Notes under the pieces: generated by a model | What the model was told of the DNA's origin: nothing | Seen by the model: only the letters and a program-made list of their open reading frames with translations | Databases searched by the model: none | Shown here: positions 21,894-29,781 of the stretch, one piece after another | Layout: every line of letters starts with the position of its first letter | Numbering within the stretch: the stretch's first letter is position 1 | Position numbers and translations under genes: made by a program | Origin: a virus | DNA length: 40,287 bases | Reading direction: 5' to 3' (one strand) | Virus record (IMG/VR): IMGVR_UViG_3300042922_000583 | Coordinates: 1-40,287 of that record

Positions 21894-23177
21894 TCATGCG
21901 GTCGGCTCCTGCTCGTCGCCGATGCCGCGGTCTTCGCCGTCGCCGCCCGTGATCCCGTCCTGGGGGGAGGCCTGTCCGCCTTCGATGACGTTCAGCGGGA
22001 GTATCAGTTCTTCCGTGCCCTCGAGCTTTCGGAGGTTCTGCATGCCTCGCGCTTCCGCGCGTGTCATCCAGGGCCCACCGACCGCCGTCGACAACACCCG
22101 CGATTGCTCGATGATCGAGCCGTTGATCGCTGCTTGCCGGTCCATCTCGGCGTAGAACGTCGTACCGGCCAGCGTTGGGATGATCTCCGCGTTGAACGCC
22201 TGCTGGAACTCCTCGAAATGCGGACCCAGCGCCGGCCCGAACAGCATCTGCCGGAACGCGGACACGTTGGACGCGGTCCCTTCGCGGGCACCGACGAGCT
22301 CGGGCGGGATGTAGAACGCCGATGCCACCTCAGCGTCGGTGAGCCGACGCCCCTCGATGTCCATCGCGTCTTTCGGGGTGACGCTGCTGCTCCAGTCCTC
22401 CCACTCCATCCCGTCTTCGAAGATGGGGGCGCCGCCGGCTTTGCTGTCACGGAAGTCGCGGAATGCCTGCACCCAGCGGGTGCGAGCTTCGGGCTCCCAC
22501 TTCGGTGCACCGGCTGGGCGCTTGATGATGCCCGCGAACTTCGGGCGCTCCTCCCACAGCTTCCGTCGCCACTCCACCGCGTTGGTCTGCTCGGAGAGGA
22601 TGGCGTCGAGTGTTGTGAGGGGGGAGATCCCGTCGCCCGACCAGGCGTCCCAGCCCGTGCCGAGCGCGAGGGGCAGGTCGGTGATGTCGACCGTGCGTCC
22701 GGCGACGTTGACGCCGACGAACCGGATCTCGTCCATCGCGTTCGACTCGATGACGAGCGCGCGAGGCGGGATGCGGTGCGGCACACCGTCCGGGTCGAGG
22801 AACACCGCCCACCGGTCGTACAGGCACTTATCGATGGTCAGGCGTTCCATGAGCTTGAAGCCCGACAGGAACCGGTGCGGCTGACGCAGACGCTGCTCGG
22901 CGAGCGACCCGGAGGCGCGCTGCCGATCGTCATCGTCGAGTCGCTCGTACACCTTCCACGGCACAGAAGCGACGTTCCGGGCGATGAACCCGACCACTTT
23001 CCGGAGGGAAGGCTGCGTCTTCCACGCCTTCTCCGGCGTGAGCTTCGACAACGTCGTCATACGCGTGAGCGGGATGCCGGGGTCCGGTACCAGGAAATCC
23101 GCAGAGCTCGCCGACACCCCCGTAAGCGGGTCCGGACCAGCACGAACGATCTCCGAGCCCACCGTGAACCCGACCAT
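21894..23177 (-). CDS. Portal protein, HK97 family
   Basis: A 427-residue portal that forms the dodecameric DNA channel. Family-type features include an N-terminal helical region (RKVVGFIARNVASVPWKVYE), the central stretch GTGWDAWSGDGISPLTTLDA, and the clip/stem helices around ADAEVASAFYIPPELVGARE. The C-terminal 40 residues are Gly/Asp-rich and disordered. It sits between the terminase and protease genes. The ATG overlaps the stop of a 61-residue protein (TGATG). Confidence 0.9.
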   Translation of the reverse strand: MVGFTVGSEIVRAGPDPLTGVSASSADFLVPDPGIPLTRMTTLSKLTPEKAWKTQPSLRKVVGFIARNVASVPWKVYERLDDDDRQRASGSLAEQRLRQPHRFLSGFKLMERLTIDKCLYDRWAVFLDPDGVPHRIPPRALVIESNAMDEIRFVGVNVAGRTVDITDLPLALGTGWDAWSGDGISPLTTLDAILSEQTNAVEWRRKLWEERPKFAGIIKRPAGAPKWEPEARTRWVQAFRDFRDSKAGGAPIFEDGMEWEDWSSSVTPKDAMDIEGRRLTDAEVASAFYIPPELVGAREGTASNVSAFRQMLFGPALGPHFEEFQQAFNAEIIPTLAGTTFYAEMDRQAAINGSIIEQSRVLSTAVGGPWMTRAEARGMQNLRKLEGTEELILPLNVIEGGQASPQDGITGGDGEDRGIGDEQEPTA

Positions 23178-23362
23178 CAGGCGAGCACCTGCACGGTAAG
23201 CACGCTGCGCGCGTAGACGATGACCACGCCGGGGACGTCGCCCTGCTGCGTGGACACCTCCACGAGATGCAGTCGACCGAACCAGGCGAGCCGCGTGCGG
23301 CCGGAGAGCACCGAACCGTCGGTCAGGGAGACGGTCACCTTGCGTCCAGGCATGAAGAACAC
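23177..23362 (-). CDS. Small beta-barrel-like protein (61 aa)
   Basis: A 61-residue protein of short strands (RKVTVSLTDGSVLSGRTRLA, then HLVEVSTQQGDVPGVVIVYA), resembling an Sm-like or SH3-like barrel. It starts with GTG 23362 behind a strong AGGAGG that overlaps the TAG stop of the terminase gene. It lies between terminase and portal; such small genes are common in actinophages and their role is not known. Confidence 0.65.
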   Translation of the reverse strand: MFFMPGRKVTVSLTDGSVLSGRTRLAWFGRLHLVEVSTQQGDVPGVVIVYARSVLTVQVLA

Positions 23363-23371
23363 GGGAACCTC

Positions 23372-24943
23372 CTAGACGATGACGAGGTCGTGATCCTCGT
23401 AGGCCGACGTTTCCGGCTCCGGAGCGTCAGTAGTCAGCAGCGCGTAGAGCGCCATACTGATCGCGATGATCGGGGCGATATCGACGGGCGCTTTTTCGCG
23501 ATCCCACACGGGCATGCCGTTGAGGGTCTTCGTGGTGCCGTTCTCGGCGGCGATGTCCACGGCGGGCTGCGCACGGTGCCGCAGACGCCGGTCACGAACC
23601 GCGTCATGGAGTCGACCGGCCGAGTTCAGAAGCGGCGTACCGGATATCTCGTGCACGTTCCATCCAGCGCGCTTAAGCGTCTCGGCTAGATCCGAAACCG
23701 GAGCGCCGCGGCCCTGGAGGGCAATCTCGTTGATGCCCGTCTTCGCGCGCACCTCATCGAGGTGATCCTCGAGCCACAGCATTCCGGGACGCTGCGCGAT
23801 GACCTCAACGTGCGCGAGCTCGTCGTCACGTATTCCGGCGACAGCGACGTACGCCATCTTCCTGTCGCCGGAGACATCGACACCGAGCACTTTGCGGGTG
23901 CCGGCCGGGAGGGTCGATCCTTCGTACACGAGGACGCCCCGTTCGTCGACCTGCGGCGCATCGGCGCAGTCAGCCCACGACGGGAAGTCCAGGTACGGGA
24001 CGATCTCCGCCGTGACCCACTGACCGAGCACCTCGATGCGCTCGACGTTCTTCTCCCGCGCTTTCGCGGCCGTGCGCATGAGACCGCGGATCGTCATGCC
24101 AGGGAGATGCCCCGCAGACGGGTTCGCCTGAGCAAAAGCCTTCTCGTCGGTCAGCGGAGCGTCCGGCTCAGCTGACCACTCCGCGACGAACCACTCGGTA
24201 TCGGGATCCTCCACGCCTTCATGGGAGATGTCGCGAACATCCTTCAGGACACGCGAACGAAGCGTGCCGGCGTTGGAGAACGCCACAAGCAGCGAGTCGT
24301 ACATCGCGTTCGCGGACTTCTCAATCGACGACCAGCCCTCGTAGTCGTACTGCTGACGCAACTCGTCAAGCATGAGCCGCGCCGCGGAGTGGCCGCGTGC
24401 GCCGTCGAACGTGCGCGGCAGGTACGTGGCGCCACCGAGCGTCTTCAGCTCGGTCTCACCGTTCGTGGTCCGCGGCGGGTAGGTGTACTCCTGGAGCATC
24501 GACACCCGGTCGGGGGCGATTCCGACCTTCACATCGTCAGGGGCACCCCATCGGCGAACCTGCCGCCAGGGCTTCATCGCGATGTCAAGCTTCTGCGCCG
24601 CGCCTACCACGACGAAGTCGAACTCGCGCAGCTGCTCCGGCCAGCGACCCGCATCGACGTAGATCCAGAACGCAGCGAGCACCGCGCCGATCAGGGTCTT
24701 GCCGTTCTGCCGCCCGACGATGACCAGAGCCTTGCGGAACCGCATCGTTCCGTCGGGATTCAACTCGAGCAGGTGAATCAGCAGCCACTCCTGCCAGGGC
24801 AGCAGTGTGACGTTCAGGACATCACGGGCGAAGTCGATGACCTCGAACCCGCGGGACGTTTTCGGCGTCAGCTCGCGGAGCGGCTTGGTCCAGATACGAG
24901 GCTCAGTGATGCCGAAGGCGAGACCAGCCACGGCCACCTCCAC
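23372..24943 (-). CDS. terL: Terminase large subunit
   Basis: A 523-residue packaging motor. The ATPase domain shows Walker A at residues 76-83 (VGRQNGKT) and Walker B at 190-194 (LMLDE). The C-terminal half has an RNase H-type nuclease beginning VLGVDVSGDRK. The start is GTG 24943, five bases before the terminase small stop and so overlapping it; GTG at 24937 or 24931 is also possible. An in-frame extension upstream to 25048 looks non-coding. Confidence 0.9.
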   Translation of the reverse strand: MEVAVAGLAFGITEPRIWTKPLRELTPKTSRGFEVIDFARDVLNVTLLPWQEWLLIHLLELNPDGTMRFRKALVIVGRQNGKTLIGAVLAAFWIYVDAGRWPEQLREFDFVVVGAAQKLDIAMKPWRQVRRWGAPDDVKVGIAPDRVSMLQEYTYPPRTTNGETELKTLGGATYLPRTFDGARGHSAARLMLDELRQQYDYEGWSSIEKSANAMYDSLLVAFSNAGTLRSRVLKDVRDISHEGVEDPDTEWFVAEWSAEPDAPLTDEKAFAQANPSAGHLPGMTIRGLMRTAAKAREKNVERIEVLGQWVTAEIVPYLDFPSWADCADAPQVDERGVLVYEGSTLPAGTRKVLGVDVSGDRKMAYVAVAGIRDDELAHVEVIAQRPGMLWLEDHLDEVRAKTGINEIALQGRGAPVSDLAETLKRAGWNVHEISGTPLLNSAGRLHDAVRDRRLRHRAQPAVDIAAENGTTKTLNGMPVWDREKAPVDIAPIIAISMALYALLTTDAPEPETSAYEDHDLVIV

Positions 24944-24947
24944 GCGA

Positions 24948-25310
24948 TCAGGCTCGTCCGAGCTTCTGCCGCATCGCGTCGATCGGGGTCGGCGGCCTCG
25001 CGGTCGTCTTCGCTGGAGTGGCGGACGTCGACTTGCCGGCGTTCTCATCCGCGGGCATCAGCCCGAGCATGTCGAGGTACTTCCCGAAGCTCGCCAGCGA
25101 GACGTTGTCATTGGCGGGGACCTTCGGGCGGCTCCCGCTTTCGGCGGCGTCCTCGTTCGCCCAATCCACGATTTGGTCCCAGGCGTCGATCTTCCGAGCG
25201 AGCGCCCGGGCGGCGGCGACAGCGGCGGAGTGGCGTGCACGAAGGTGCGGCGCGTTCTTCAGCGACCGCTCGAGCGCCTCAGCGACGCCCTCCTCGACGA
25301 ATCGAGCCAT
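24948..25310 (-). CDS. terS: Terminase small subunit
   Basis: A 120-residue protein directly before terL, which should recognise the phage DNA end. The N-terminal helical part (VEEGVAEALERSLKNAPHLR, then AWDQIVDWANEDAA) and C-terminal Pro/Thr-rich tail fit the actinophage small-terminase type. A good AGGAGG site precedes ATG 25310. The 124-bp gap upstream (25311-25434) has no gene and may hold part of the packaging site. Confidence 0.75.
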   Translation of the reverse strand: MARFVEEGVAEALERSLKNAPHLRARHSAAVAAARALARKIDAWDQIVDWANEDAAESGSRPKVPANDNVSLASFGKYLDMLGLMPADENAGKSTSATPAKTTARPPTPIDAMRQKLGRA

Positions 25311-25434
25311 GCCACACCTCCTATCCGCGCGTGACCCCCTATCGAACGACTCGGGGAGAGAGGAACCGACCGTGCGGGAGGTGTTCCGGGTTCGCGGCTT
25401 TCGCCGGGATGGAAACGCCCCTCCCCCTGTCGGT

Positions 25435-25614
25435 CTAGGGCTGTCGTGTGCCGTTCCGGGTCCAGGTGTCGAGGAGCAAGTCCCAGAGTGCGAGGCGTCG
25501 GCGGTACTGGCGCAGGTTGGTGGAGGTTACCCACTTGCGTCTGCATCTCTCTTGCTCGGTGAGCCATGCCCTGCCTGCTGCTTCCCGGTGTCGGGTGAGC
25601 CATCGGGTGATCAT
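25435..25614 (-). CDS. Short duplicated basic protein (59 aa), paralogue of the 28275 gene
   Basis: A 59-residue basic, Arg/Trp-rich protein starting MITRWLTRHREAAGRAWL. It is closely related over its whole length to the N-terminal 50 residues of the protein coded at 28275-28667: both have the EQERCRRKWVTST core and WDLLLD near the end. The family is unknown; the composition suggests nucleic-acid binding. ATG 25614 is in an ATGA overlap with the 25611 gene. The packaging module is immediately downstream. Confidence 0.65.
   Translation of the reverse strand: MITRWLTRHREAAGRAWLTEQERCRRKWVTSTNLRQYRRRLALWDLLLDTWTRNGTRQP
25445..25613 (-). repeat. Duplicated segment, copy A
   Basis: This stretch aligns with 28490-28655 in the same orientation, with long identical blocks such as GTGAGCCATCGGGTGATC and GAGGTNACCCACTTGCGTC. 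It is an intragenomic duplication about 3 kb apart. Confidence 0.75.
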
Positions 25615-25808
25615 CGGTGCGTCCCCATCCATGCGCGTGCGAGTCGTTCGCGTTCTCGTGCTGCGCGTCGTTCTTCCCGCGTCTGCATGCGGAGGCAGCG
25701 TCGGTGCGCTCGGGTATTCCGCAGATCGAACGCGATGCCGCACCGCGGGCACGACGGCATGGTCGGCCTGGGCGGGGGCGTGGTCGGGCGAGGGCGTCGT
25801 TCCCTCAC
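25611..25808 (-). CDS. Small zinc-finger-like basic protein (65 aa)
   Basis: A 65-residue protein, Pro/Arg-rich at the N-terminus, then a zinc-finger-like segment CPRCGIAFDLRNTRAHRRC (two Cys, His, Cys; residues about 20-38). A basic helix follows (REERRAARERERLARAW). It probably binds zinc and nucleic acid. GTG 25808 is in a GTGA overlap; an internal ATG at 25760 gives a shorter form that begins just before the finger. Confidence 0.6.
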   Translation of the reverse strand: MRERRPRPTTPPPRPTMPSCPRCGIAFDLRNTRAHRRCLRMQTREERRAARERERLARAWMGTHR

Positions 25809-25996
25809 GATGCGGAGGAGTCGCTGCCCCGGAGCGTTCCGTGCGGTCTGATGGGGCGGGTGTCGACGTGGATGGGGATCTCCACCGTGCCGACCTCGAC
25901 GGGTTCGCCCTCGCCGATCTGGATCAGCACCTTGCCGGTGAGAGTTGCTGCGATCGCTGCCATGTCAGTTGTCCGTCCTAATTGGTGGGCGCGCAT
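25805..25996 (-). CDS. Hypothetical protein (63 aa, or 52 from ATG 25963)
   Basis: Short unrecognised protein. From Met12 (ATG 25963) it reads MAAIAATLTGKVLIQIGEGE and continues as a beta-rich, slightly acidic sequence, which looks more natural than the 11 residues before it. Neither start has a clear ribosome site. The stop couples to the next gene (GTGA). Confidence 0.5.
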   Translation of the reverse strand: MRAHQLGRTTDMAAIAATLTGKVLIQIGEGEPVEVGTVEIPIHVDTRPIRPHGTLRGSDSSAS

Positions 25997-26011
25997 TGGC
26001 GGGATGATCGT

Positions 26012-26317
26012 CTACGTCCAGGCTTGGCTGGGGATGCCGAGTCCGGGACGTGGTGGCCCGTTGCCGCGTAGACGGTTGCATCCTGCGGCTGATGGGCGGA
26101 AGTTCGCGGGGTCCTCTTGCAGCTCAGGGTGAGTGGACACTGGGTAATAGTGGTCGAGTTCGAAGCGGTCGTCGTTCGAGTAGTCGTCGTGCGGGGCTTC
26201 GTAGTCGATGTGGTCTTGACCGCAGATCCAGCAGCTGGCGTGTTCCTGTCTGCACTGCTCCCGGAACTCGTCACGTAGTGCGATGAACCGCCTGGTGATC
26301 TTCCGCTTCGTGCTCAC
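26012..26317 (-). CDS. HNH endonuclease, packaging-associated type
   Basis: A 101-residue HNH nuclease. It has the zinc knuckle CWICG (about residue 29-33), the catalytic stretch FELDHYYPVS (about 53-62), and a C-terminal ASN/His region PSAAGCNRLRG. Small HNH proteins next to the terminase genes work with the large subunit in cutting DNA at cos sites in many long-tailed phages. Its start is GTG 26317 behind GGAAGG. A strong hairpin lies 22 bases upstream. Confidence 0.85.
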   Translation of the reverse strand: MSTKRKITRRFIALRDEFREQCRQEHASCWICGQDHIDYEAPHDDYSNDDRFELDHYYPVSTHPELQEDPANFRPSAAGCNRLRGNGPPRPGLGIPSQAWT

Positions 26318-26338
26318 CGGGTGGACCTTCCCGATCTA

Positions 26339-26376
26339 CGAGAGCGGGGCGACACCATCCGGGCACCCCGCTCTCG
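26339..26376. terminator. GC-rich hairpin upstream of the HNH gene
   Basis: CGAGAGCGGGG (26339-26349) pairs perfectly with CCCCGCTCTCG (26366-26376), with a 16-nt loop. It precedes the HNH ribosome site. It may be an attenuator, a terminator of read-through, or a structured element of the packaging site. Confidence 0.45.
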
Positions 26377-26660
26377 GTGTAGCCGGTCACCCCACGCGAC
26401 CAGCATTCGGACGGCCGCAGCCACGCGACCCCTTCAACCCGCACACGCCGCCACAGCGGGAGACCAGCGAGGAAGACTGCGTCCCGCCACTCATCACCGC
26501 TCAGGGTGCGCTATGCGACCGTCTACGTCGCTACCCCTCAACGGCCACCGAAGGGCGGATGCGGACGATCATGGCGAAAGGTCGCTCTGCAGAGGGATGT
26601 GAGCGTGTGGCGGCGGGACGAGATCCGGACGGGGCACCGTCCGAAACCCTGGAACGACGA

Positions 26661-26686
26661 AAGCCCCACCCGTGAGGATGAGGCTT
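26661..26686 (-). terminator. Terminator at the end of the early operon
   Basis: On the minus strand AAGCC...GGCTT flanks a pairing interior (TCATCCTCACGGGTGG) and is followed by TCGTCGTTCC. It lies about 75 bases past the last early gene, the right place to stop the leftward early transcript. Confidence 0.5.
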
Positions 26687-26759
26687 CCGATAACTGTTCT
26701 GCAAGGCAGAGCCTACCACTGACTGGCGAACAGCCGTGGCACGAATCTCGCAAGATGCG

Positions 26760-26972
26760 TCAGGGCTTCGCGCGTTCCGCTTCCCGTGCCAGCGGCTCTC
26801 GGATCTCGTCGAGGAACTCCCGACTCACCGGCACGATGAGATCGGATGCCTCGTTGCCGTCCTGCAGATGCAGGACTACGTTCGAGCGGTCGTGGTTTTC
26901 GGTGTCTCGGATGGTGTACCCAACGATCTTCGCAGTCATGGCGCCGAGCCTACCGAGATCGCGCCCGGTCAT
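26760..26972 (-). CDS. Hypothetical protein, last gene of the early operon (70 aa)
   Basis: An unrecognised 70-residue protein. From the second Met (about 26939) it reads MTAKIVGYTIRDTENHDRSN and then a strand-rich sequence with a helical, charged C-terminus. ATG 26972 is chosen because of the ATGA overlap and a GAGGAG site. It is followed by the early terminator. Confidence 0.55.
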   Translation of the reverse strand: MTGRDLGRLGAMTAKIVGYTIRDTENHDRSNVVLHLQDGNEASDLIVPVSREFLDEIREPLAREAERAKP

Positions 26973-27451
26973 CGGTCTGTCTCCTCTGTCGGTACGGGAG
27001 CGGCAGCGGCGTCCCACAGCGTCCGCGGCACCTGGTCCGCCTTGTTCGTGCGCGGACGGCTCGGGGTGTCCCAGCCGGGACGCGGCGGGCGTTGCGCGAC
27101 GACACGGAACCCGGCAGCCCGGAGGCTCGCGCCGGACTCGTCCGCCTGGGTGTAGGTGATGAGGCGGTCGTAGCCGAGCGCGAATGCTGCGCGGCGGGCT
27201 GCGCCGTAGAGCATCGAGTTCGCGTTTCGGGTGCCGTCCGTCGCGGTGCGGATGACCTCGAGCGTTGCGCCCTCGGATTGGATGACGCGAGAGACCGGCC
27301 GGCCGACGATCGCGACGCCCACCAGCTGCTCGCCGTTCGCGACGCCGACGCTGAACTTGTGGCCGATGGGCGGCTCGTTGTGCCGGTGGTGCGCTGCGAC
27401 GAACTGCTGGGCCGTCTTCAGATCCACGGGAACGATCCGGAGGCCGCTCAT
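26969..27451 (-). CDS. XF1762-family (GNAT-like) protein
   Basis: A 160-residue protein with the conserved pattern of the XF1762 family, common in phages: AAHHRHNEPPIGHKFSVGVA near the N-terminus, LVGVAIVGRPVSR, then LEVIRTATDG and a C-terminal LGYDRLITYTQADESGASLR. The fold is like GNAT acetyltransferases; the substrate is not known. It is coupled at both ends with ATGA overlaps. Confidence 0.75.
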   Translation of the reverse strand: MSGLRIVPVDLKTAQQFVAAHHRHNEPPIGHKFSVGVANGEQLVGVAIVGRPVSRVIQSEGATLEVIRTATDGTRNANSMLYGAARRAAFALGYDRLITYTQADESGASLRAAGFRVVAQRPPRPGWDTPSRPRTNKADQVPRTLWDAAAAPVPTEETDR

Positions 27452-27603
27452 CGGTCGCGCTCCTGCAACAGTGCCCGTGCCAGGCGGAGTGCCTCGTGTA
27501 GCTCTCTGGCTTTCTCGAACACGTCCGTGTGATGCATGACCGTGCTGGCGGACAGTGCTGCGTCGATTCGGGTGAGGATGGCGGCCTCGTCAAGCCCGCT
27601 CAT
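27448..27603 (-). CDS. Small helical protein (51 aa)
   Basis: A 51-residue acidic, helical protein: MSGLDEAAILTRIDAALSAS, then HHTDVFEKARELHEALRLAR. It could dimerise as a helical hairpin. ATG 27603 is in an ATGA overlap with a 37-residue gene. The function is not known. Confidence 0.55.
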   Translation of the reverse strand: MSGLDEAAILTRIDAALSASTVMHHTDVFEKARELHEALRLARALLQERDR

Positions 27604-27713
27604 CGGTCCCGAACCGAATCCGTCGACCATGACCACGACGCAATGAACGGAACCAGCTCCGTGACCTTGACGCACAGAATCTTGTGGTGGGGCGGGACGA
27701 CGGAGTAGGTCAT
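27600..27713 (-). CDS. Mini-gene (37 aa)
   Basis: A 37-residue ORF, MTYSVVPPHHKILCVKVTEL then VPFIASWSWSTDSVRDR. It is supported by ATGA overlaps at both ends, like its neighbours; no domain is recognised. Confidence 0.5.
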   Translation of the reverse strand: MTYSVVPPHHKILCVKVTELVPFIASWSWSTDSVRDR

Positions 27714-27943
27714 CGGTCTGCCTCCGGTTCGACGAAACGGGCACACGGGCAGACGCCCGCTTTGCGCCTCCGGTCGCGGCGGCGACATTCGTGGTGCTCC
27801 TCGATTCCGTCGAACATCCCCGGCTTGACGACCTCGCGTCGGTGGTCGCGGCGGCGGTGCCCGCATCCCGCGCAGGGCGTGCTCGGGAGGGGCCGGTTGA
27901 ACGCGGCGGCGATGTCGTCGCCGGTGTATCGGACAGTTCCCAT
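27710..27943 (-). CDS. Cys/His-rich zinc-binding protein (77 aa)
   Basis: A 77-residue protein with a Cys/His pattern CAGCGHRRRDH, then HHECRRRDRRRKAGVCPCA, which should bind one or two zinc ions between very basic segments. It probably binds nucleic acid. ATG 27943 is in a TGATG overlap with the next gene upstream; the stop overlaps the mini-gene (ATGA). Confidence 0.6.
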   Translation of the reverse strand: MGTVRYTGDDIAAAFNRPLPSTPCAGCGHRRRDHRREVVKPGMFDGIEEHHECRRRDRRRKAGVCPCARFVEPEADR

Positions 27944-28278
27944 CACTCGCTCCCGTCCGCTGGGTTGATGTCGGTGTGCCGGATGACCGTGAAGTGACAG
28001 CGCTCGTGGGGTGTGTCCTGCACCGCGAACCAGTGGCCGTGCCATTGCCCCTCGTTGTCACACCCGAAGCCATCGCTGAGCGGATAGCGAGAGCACCACT
28101 TCACCCGCGGCACCCACTCGAGGTAGACCTCCTCGACTTTCGTGAACCAGCCGTCATCCGGCTCGCCGATCATCTCGACTTCCGCCCGATCGAGAACGCT
28201 CTGCGGCAGATTGTGCCCCTCGAGGATCGCGGCCCATCCACCGTCGTCCCGCATCGAAATGAGTGTGGGGTACTTCAT
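27943..28278 (-). CDS. Hypothetical protein (111 aa)
   Basis: An unrecognised 111-residue protein, MKYPTLISMRDDGGWAAILE and later EVYLEWVPRVKWCSRYPLSD, with many aromatic and acidic residues and likely a beta-rich fold. ATG 28278 is in an ATGA overlap. Confidence 0.6.
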   Translation of the reverse strand: MKYPTLISMRDDGGWAAILEGHNLPQSVLDRAEVEMIGEPDDGWFTKVEEVYLEWVPRVKWCSRYPLSDGFGCDNEGQWHGHWFAVQDTPHERCHFTVIRHTDINPADGSE

Positions 28279-28667
28279 CGCGTCTCTCCTTCGGTCGGTT
28301 CGGGCGCGGGGCGCACTGCGGCACGCTCGTCTGTCTCCCTTGCTTGCGAATGACGAACAACGCAGGCGTGCATGTCCGGGGCTGCTCGCGGAGGGACCCT
28401 CCACAATCCGTCCTTCCGCATCAAGATGACTTGCTCTTCGCCATCGAGGGATGTTCCTAGAACGAATCCGATTTGCGCTTTCCCGCGACCGCCGCGAACG
28501 GTCCAGGCGTCGAGAAGGAGGTCCCACATCACGAACCGGAGGCGGTACTGGCGCAGCGCCGTGGAGGTCACCCACTTGCGTCGGCAGCGCTCTTGCTCGA
28601 TGAGCCATGCCCGGCCCGCCGCTTCTCGGCGTCGAGTGAGCCATCGGGTGATCGACTTACTGTTCAT
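28275..28667 (-). CDS. Two-part protein with duplicated basic N-terminus (130 aa)
   Basis: The N-terminal 50 residues (SITRWLTRRREAAGRAWLIE and onward) match the protein at 25435-25614. A following region (about 60-95) reads IGFVLGTSLDGEEQVILMRK, strand-like. The end carries the RPAPEP linker also found in the next gene. This suggests a mosaic built from a repeated basic module and a separate domain. ATG 28667 is chosen over ATG 28673 for ribosome-site spacing (GGGAG). Confidence 0.6.
   Translation of the reverse strand: MNSKSITRWLTRRREAAGRAWLIEQERCRRKWVTSTALRQYRLRFVMWDLLLDAWTVRGGRGKAQIGFVLGTSLDGEEQVILMRKDGLWRVPPRAAPDMHACVVRHSQARETDERAAVRPAPEPTEGETR
28490..28655 (-). repeat. Duplicated segment, copy B
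   Basis: Same-orientation match to 25445-25613; see that entry. Here the module is fused to extra C-terminal sequence. Confidence 0.75.
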
Positions 28668-29781
28668 CAGCATTCACTCCCTTTCCGTGTTGATCGACGA
28701 CGCGGCCGCCTGCGAGCGTGCGGGCGAACTGTTCCGCGTGCTTCTCCGACTCGAAGCGAGCGCGTAGGCGGCCGGCACCGTTACGCACGACGTACGGCAG
28801 CGCTGGTTCCTTTTCAGGTTCAGGTCGAGCGGCACGGTCCAGTGGCCCGACGGGCTTGCGGTAGTCCGCCGTGAGGCCGCAGCGGTTGCACCACGGCGGA
28901 CGGGCGTCGCGGTGCTGGACCGGGTTGTGATCAGAGCACTGAACTGGTCGGGCGTCGGATTGCGGTGTGGGGGTGGCATCGCCGACAGCATCAGCACCGT
29001 GCATTCCGCATCGCGAGTCGAGCGGGCCGTAGCAAATGCACTCCGGTTCGGGAGCGGGACGGGCAGCGCGGAGCACATCGCGAGCGGCGGCGATCAGTGA
29101 GGAGGATTTCTCCGCCTCACCGCGCCGGGAGTAGGCGATCGCCCAGTTCAGCAGGTGATCCGGGCCATGCTCGAGGTCGTGCGCGGCGTCGTAGCCCTTC
29201 TCCGGGTGCCGGGCGCGCTCGGCTCCGACCCGTTCGATCCACTCCTCGACCGTGGGCGGTTCGGGTGCGGGACGAACAGCACCGAGAGCGGCGGCGAGGA
29301 TGTTGCGCATTCGCATGTACGGAACCTGCATCTGCCGGAACGCGACCTCCTCCGCAGCGATCGCGGCTTCTACCATCTCGTCCGTGACGGTGGGCGGGTG
29401 CTGCTTGGAGTAGCCCGCCGCGGGTAGTGCTGCCGCCACATCGCCATGCCCATAGCCCCTCAATAGACCCTGAGCGACGGCGATCGGATCGTCGGCCAAC
29501 TTCTCCCGAGATACCACGGGGTGAGCCCCCGGAATGCCCTCCCAGTGTCTTGGGGGTACAGGAGGGCCGGGAGGGAGCGATCGCTCGTCGGTGTCGGCTT
29601 CTCGGGGCTTGGAGTAGCCCTGCTCAGCCATCCACGCGAGAGCGACATCCGCCTTCATGTAGTCGAAGGTCGCGGGGGCGGGGTTCGCCTCCTCGGCCAT
29701 CATCGGCGGGTACGTGCGCCGAATGGTGTCAGCGCGCATCGCGCGCGCCAGGCTCTCGCGGGCTTCGGGGTCAGTGCTCAT
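28657..29781 (-). CDS. Modular protein with RPAPEP linkers and Cys motifs (374 aa)
   Basis: A 374-residue unrecognised protein. The first 110 residues contain acidic helices; a helical middle follows (about 120-230: VTDEMVEAAIAAEEVAFRQM). Segments are separated by the linkers VRPAPEPPT and ARPAPEPEC. A Cys-rich part follows (CICYGPLDSRCGMHG, CSDHNPVQH, CNRCG), which looks like zinc-binding. It ends with a strand pair (LPYVVRNGAGRLRARFESEK) and helix. It may be a protein scaffold or host takeover factor; no enzyme motif is seen. AAGGAG precedes ATG 29781. Confidence 0.6.
   Translation of the reverse strand: MSTDPEARESLARAMRADTIRRTYPPMMAEEANPAPATFDYMKADVALAWMAEQGYSKPREADTDERSLPPGPPVPPRHWEGIPGAHPVVSREKLADDPIAVAQGLLRGYGHGDVAAALPAAGYSKQHPPTVTDEMVEAAIAAEEVAFRQMQVPYMRMRNILAAALGAVRPAPEPPTVEEWIERVGAERARHPEKGYDAAHDLEHGPDHLLNWAIAYSRRGEAEKSSSLIAAARDVLRAARPAPEPECICYGPLDSRCGMHGADAVGDATPTPQSDARPVQCSDHNPVQHRDARPPWCNRCGLTADYRKPVGPLDRAARPEPEKEPALPYVVRNGAGRLRARFESEKHAEQFARTLAGGRVVDQHGKGVNADEQ

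Larger units (their letters stand above)
26318..26759. other. 442-bp intergenic region between early and late blocks
   Basis: I see no convincing gene here: short ORFs on both strands have no ribosome site or coherent composition. It holds a terminator for the early transcript (26661-26686), a GC hairpin just before the HNH gene (26339-26376), and must contain the late promoter if late genes start near HNH. I cannot pick out the promoter. The packaging site could also lie here. Confidence 0.6.

Noticed and set aside
26506-27159. Plus-strand ORF over the early-operon end
   Set aside because: It runs through the terminator and against two coupled genes; composition is not protein-like.
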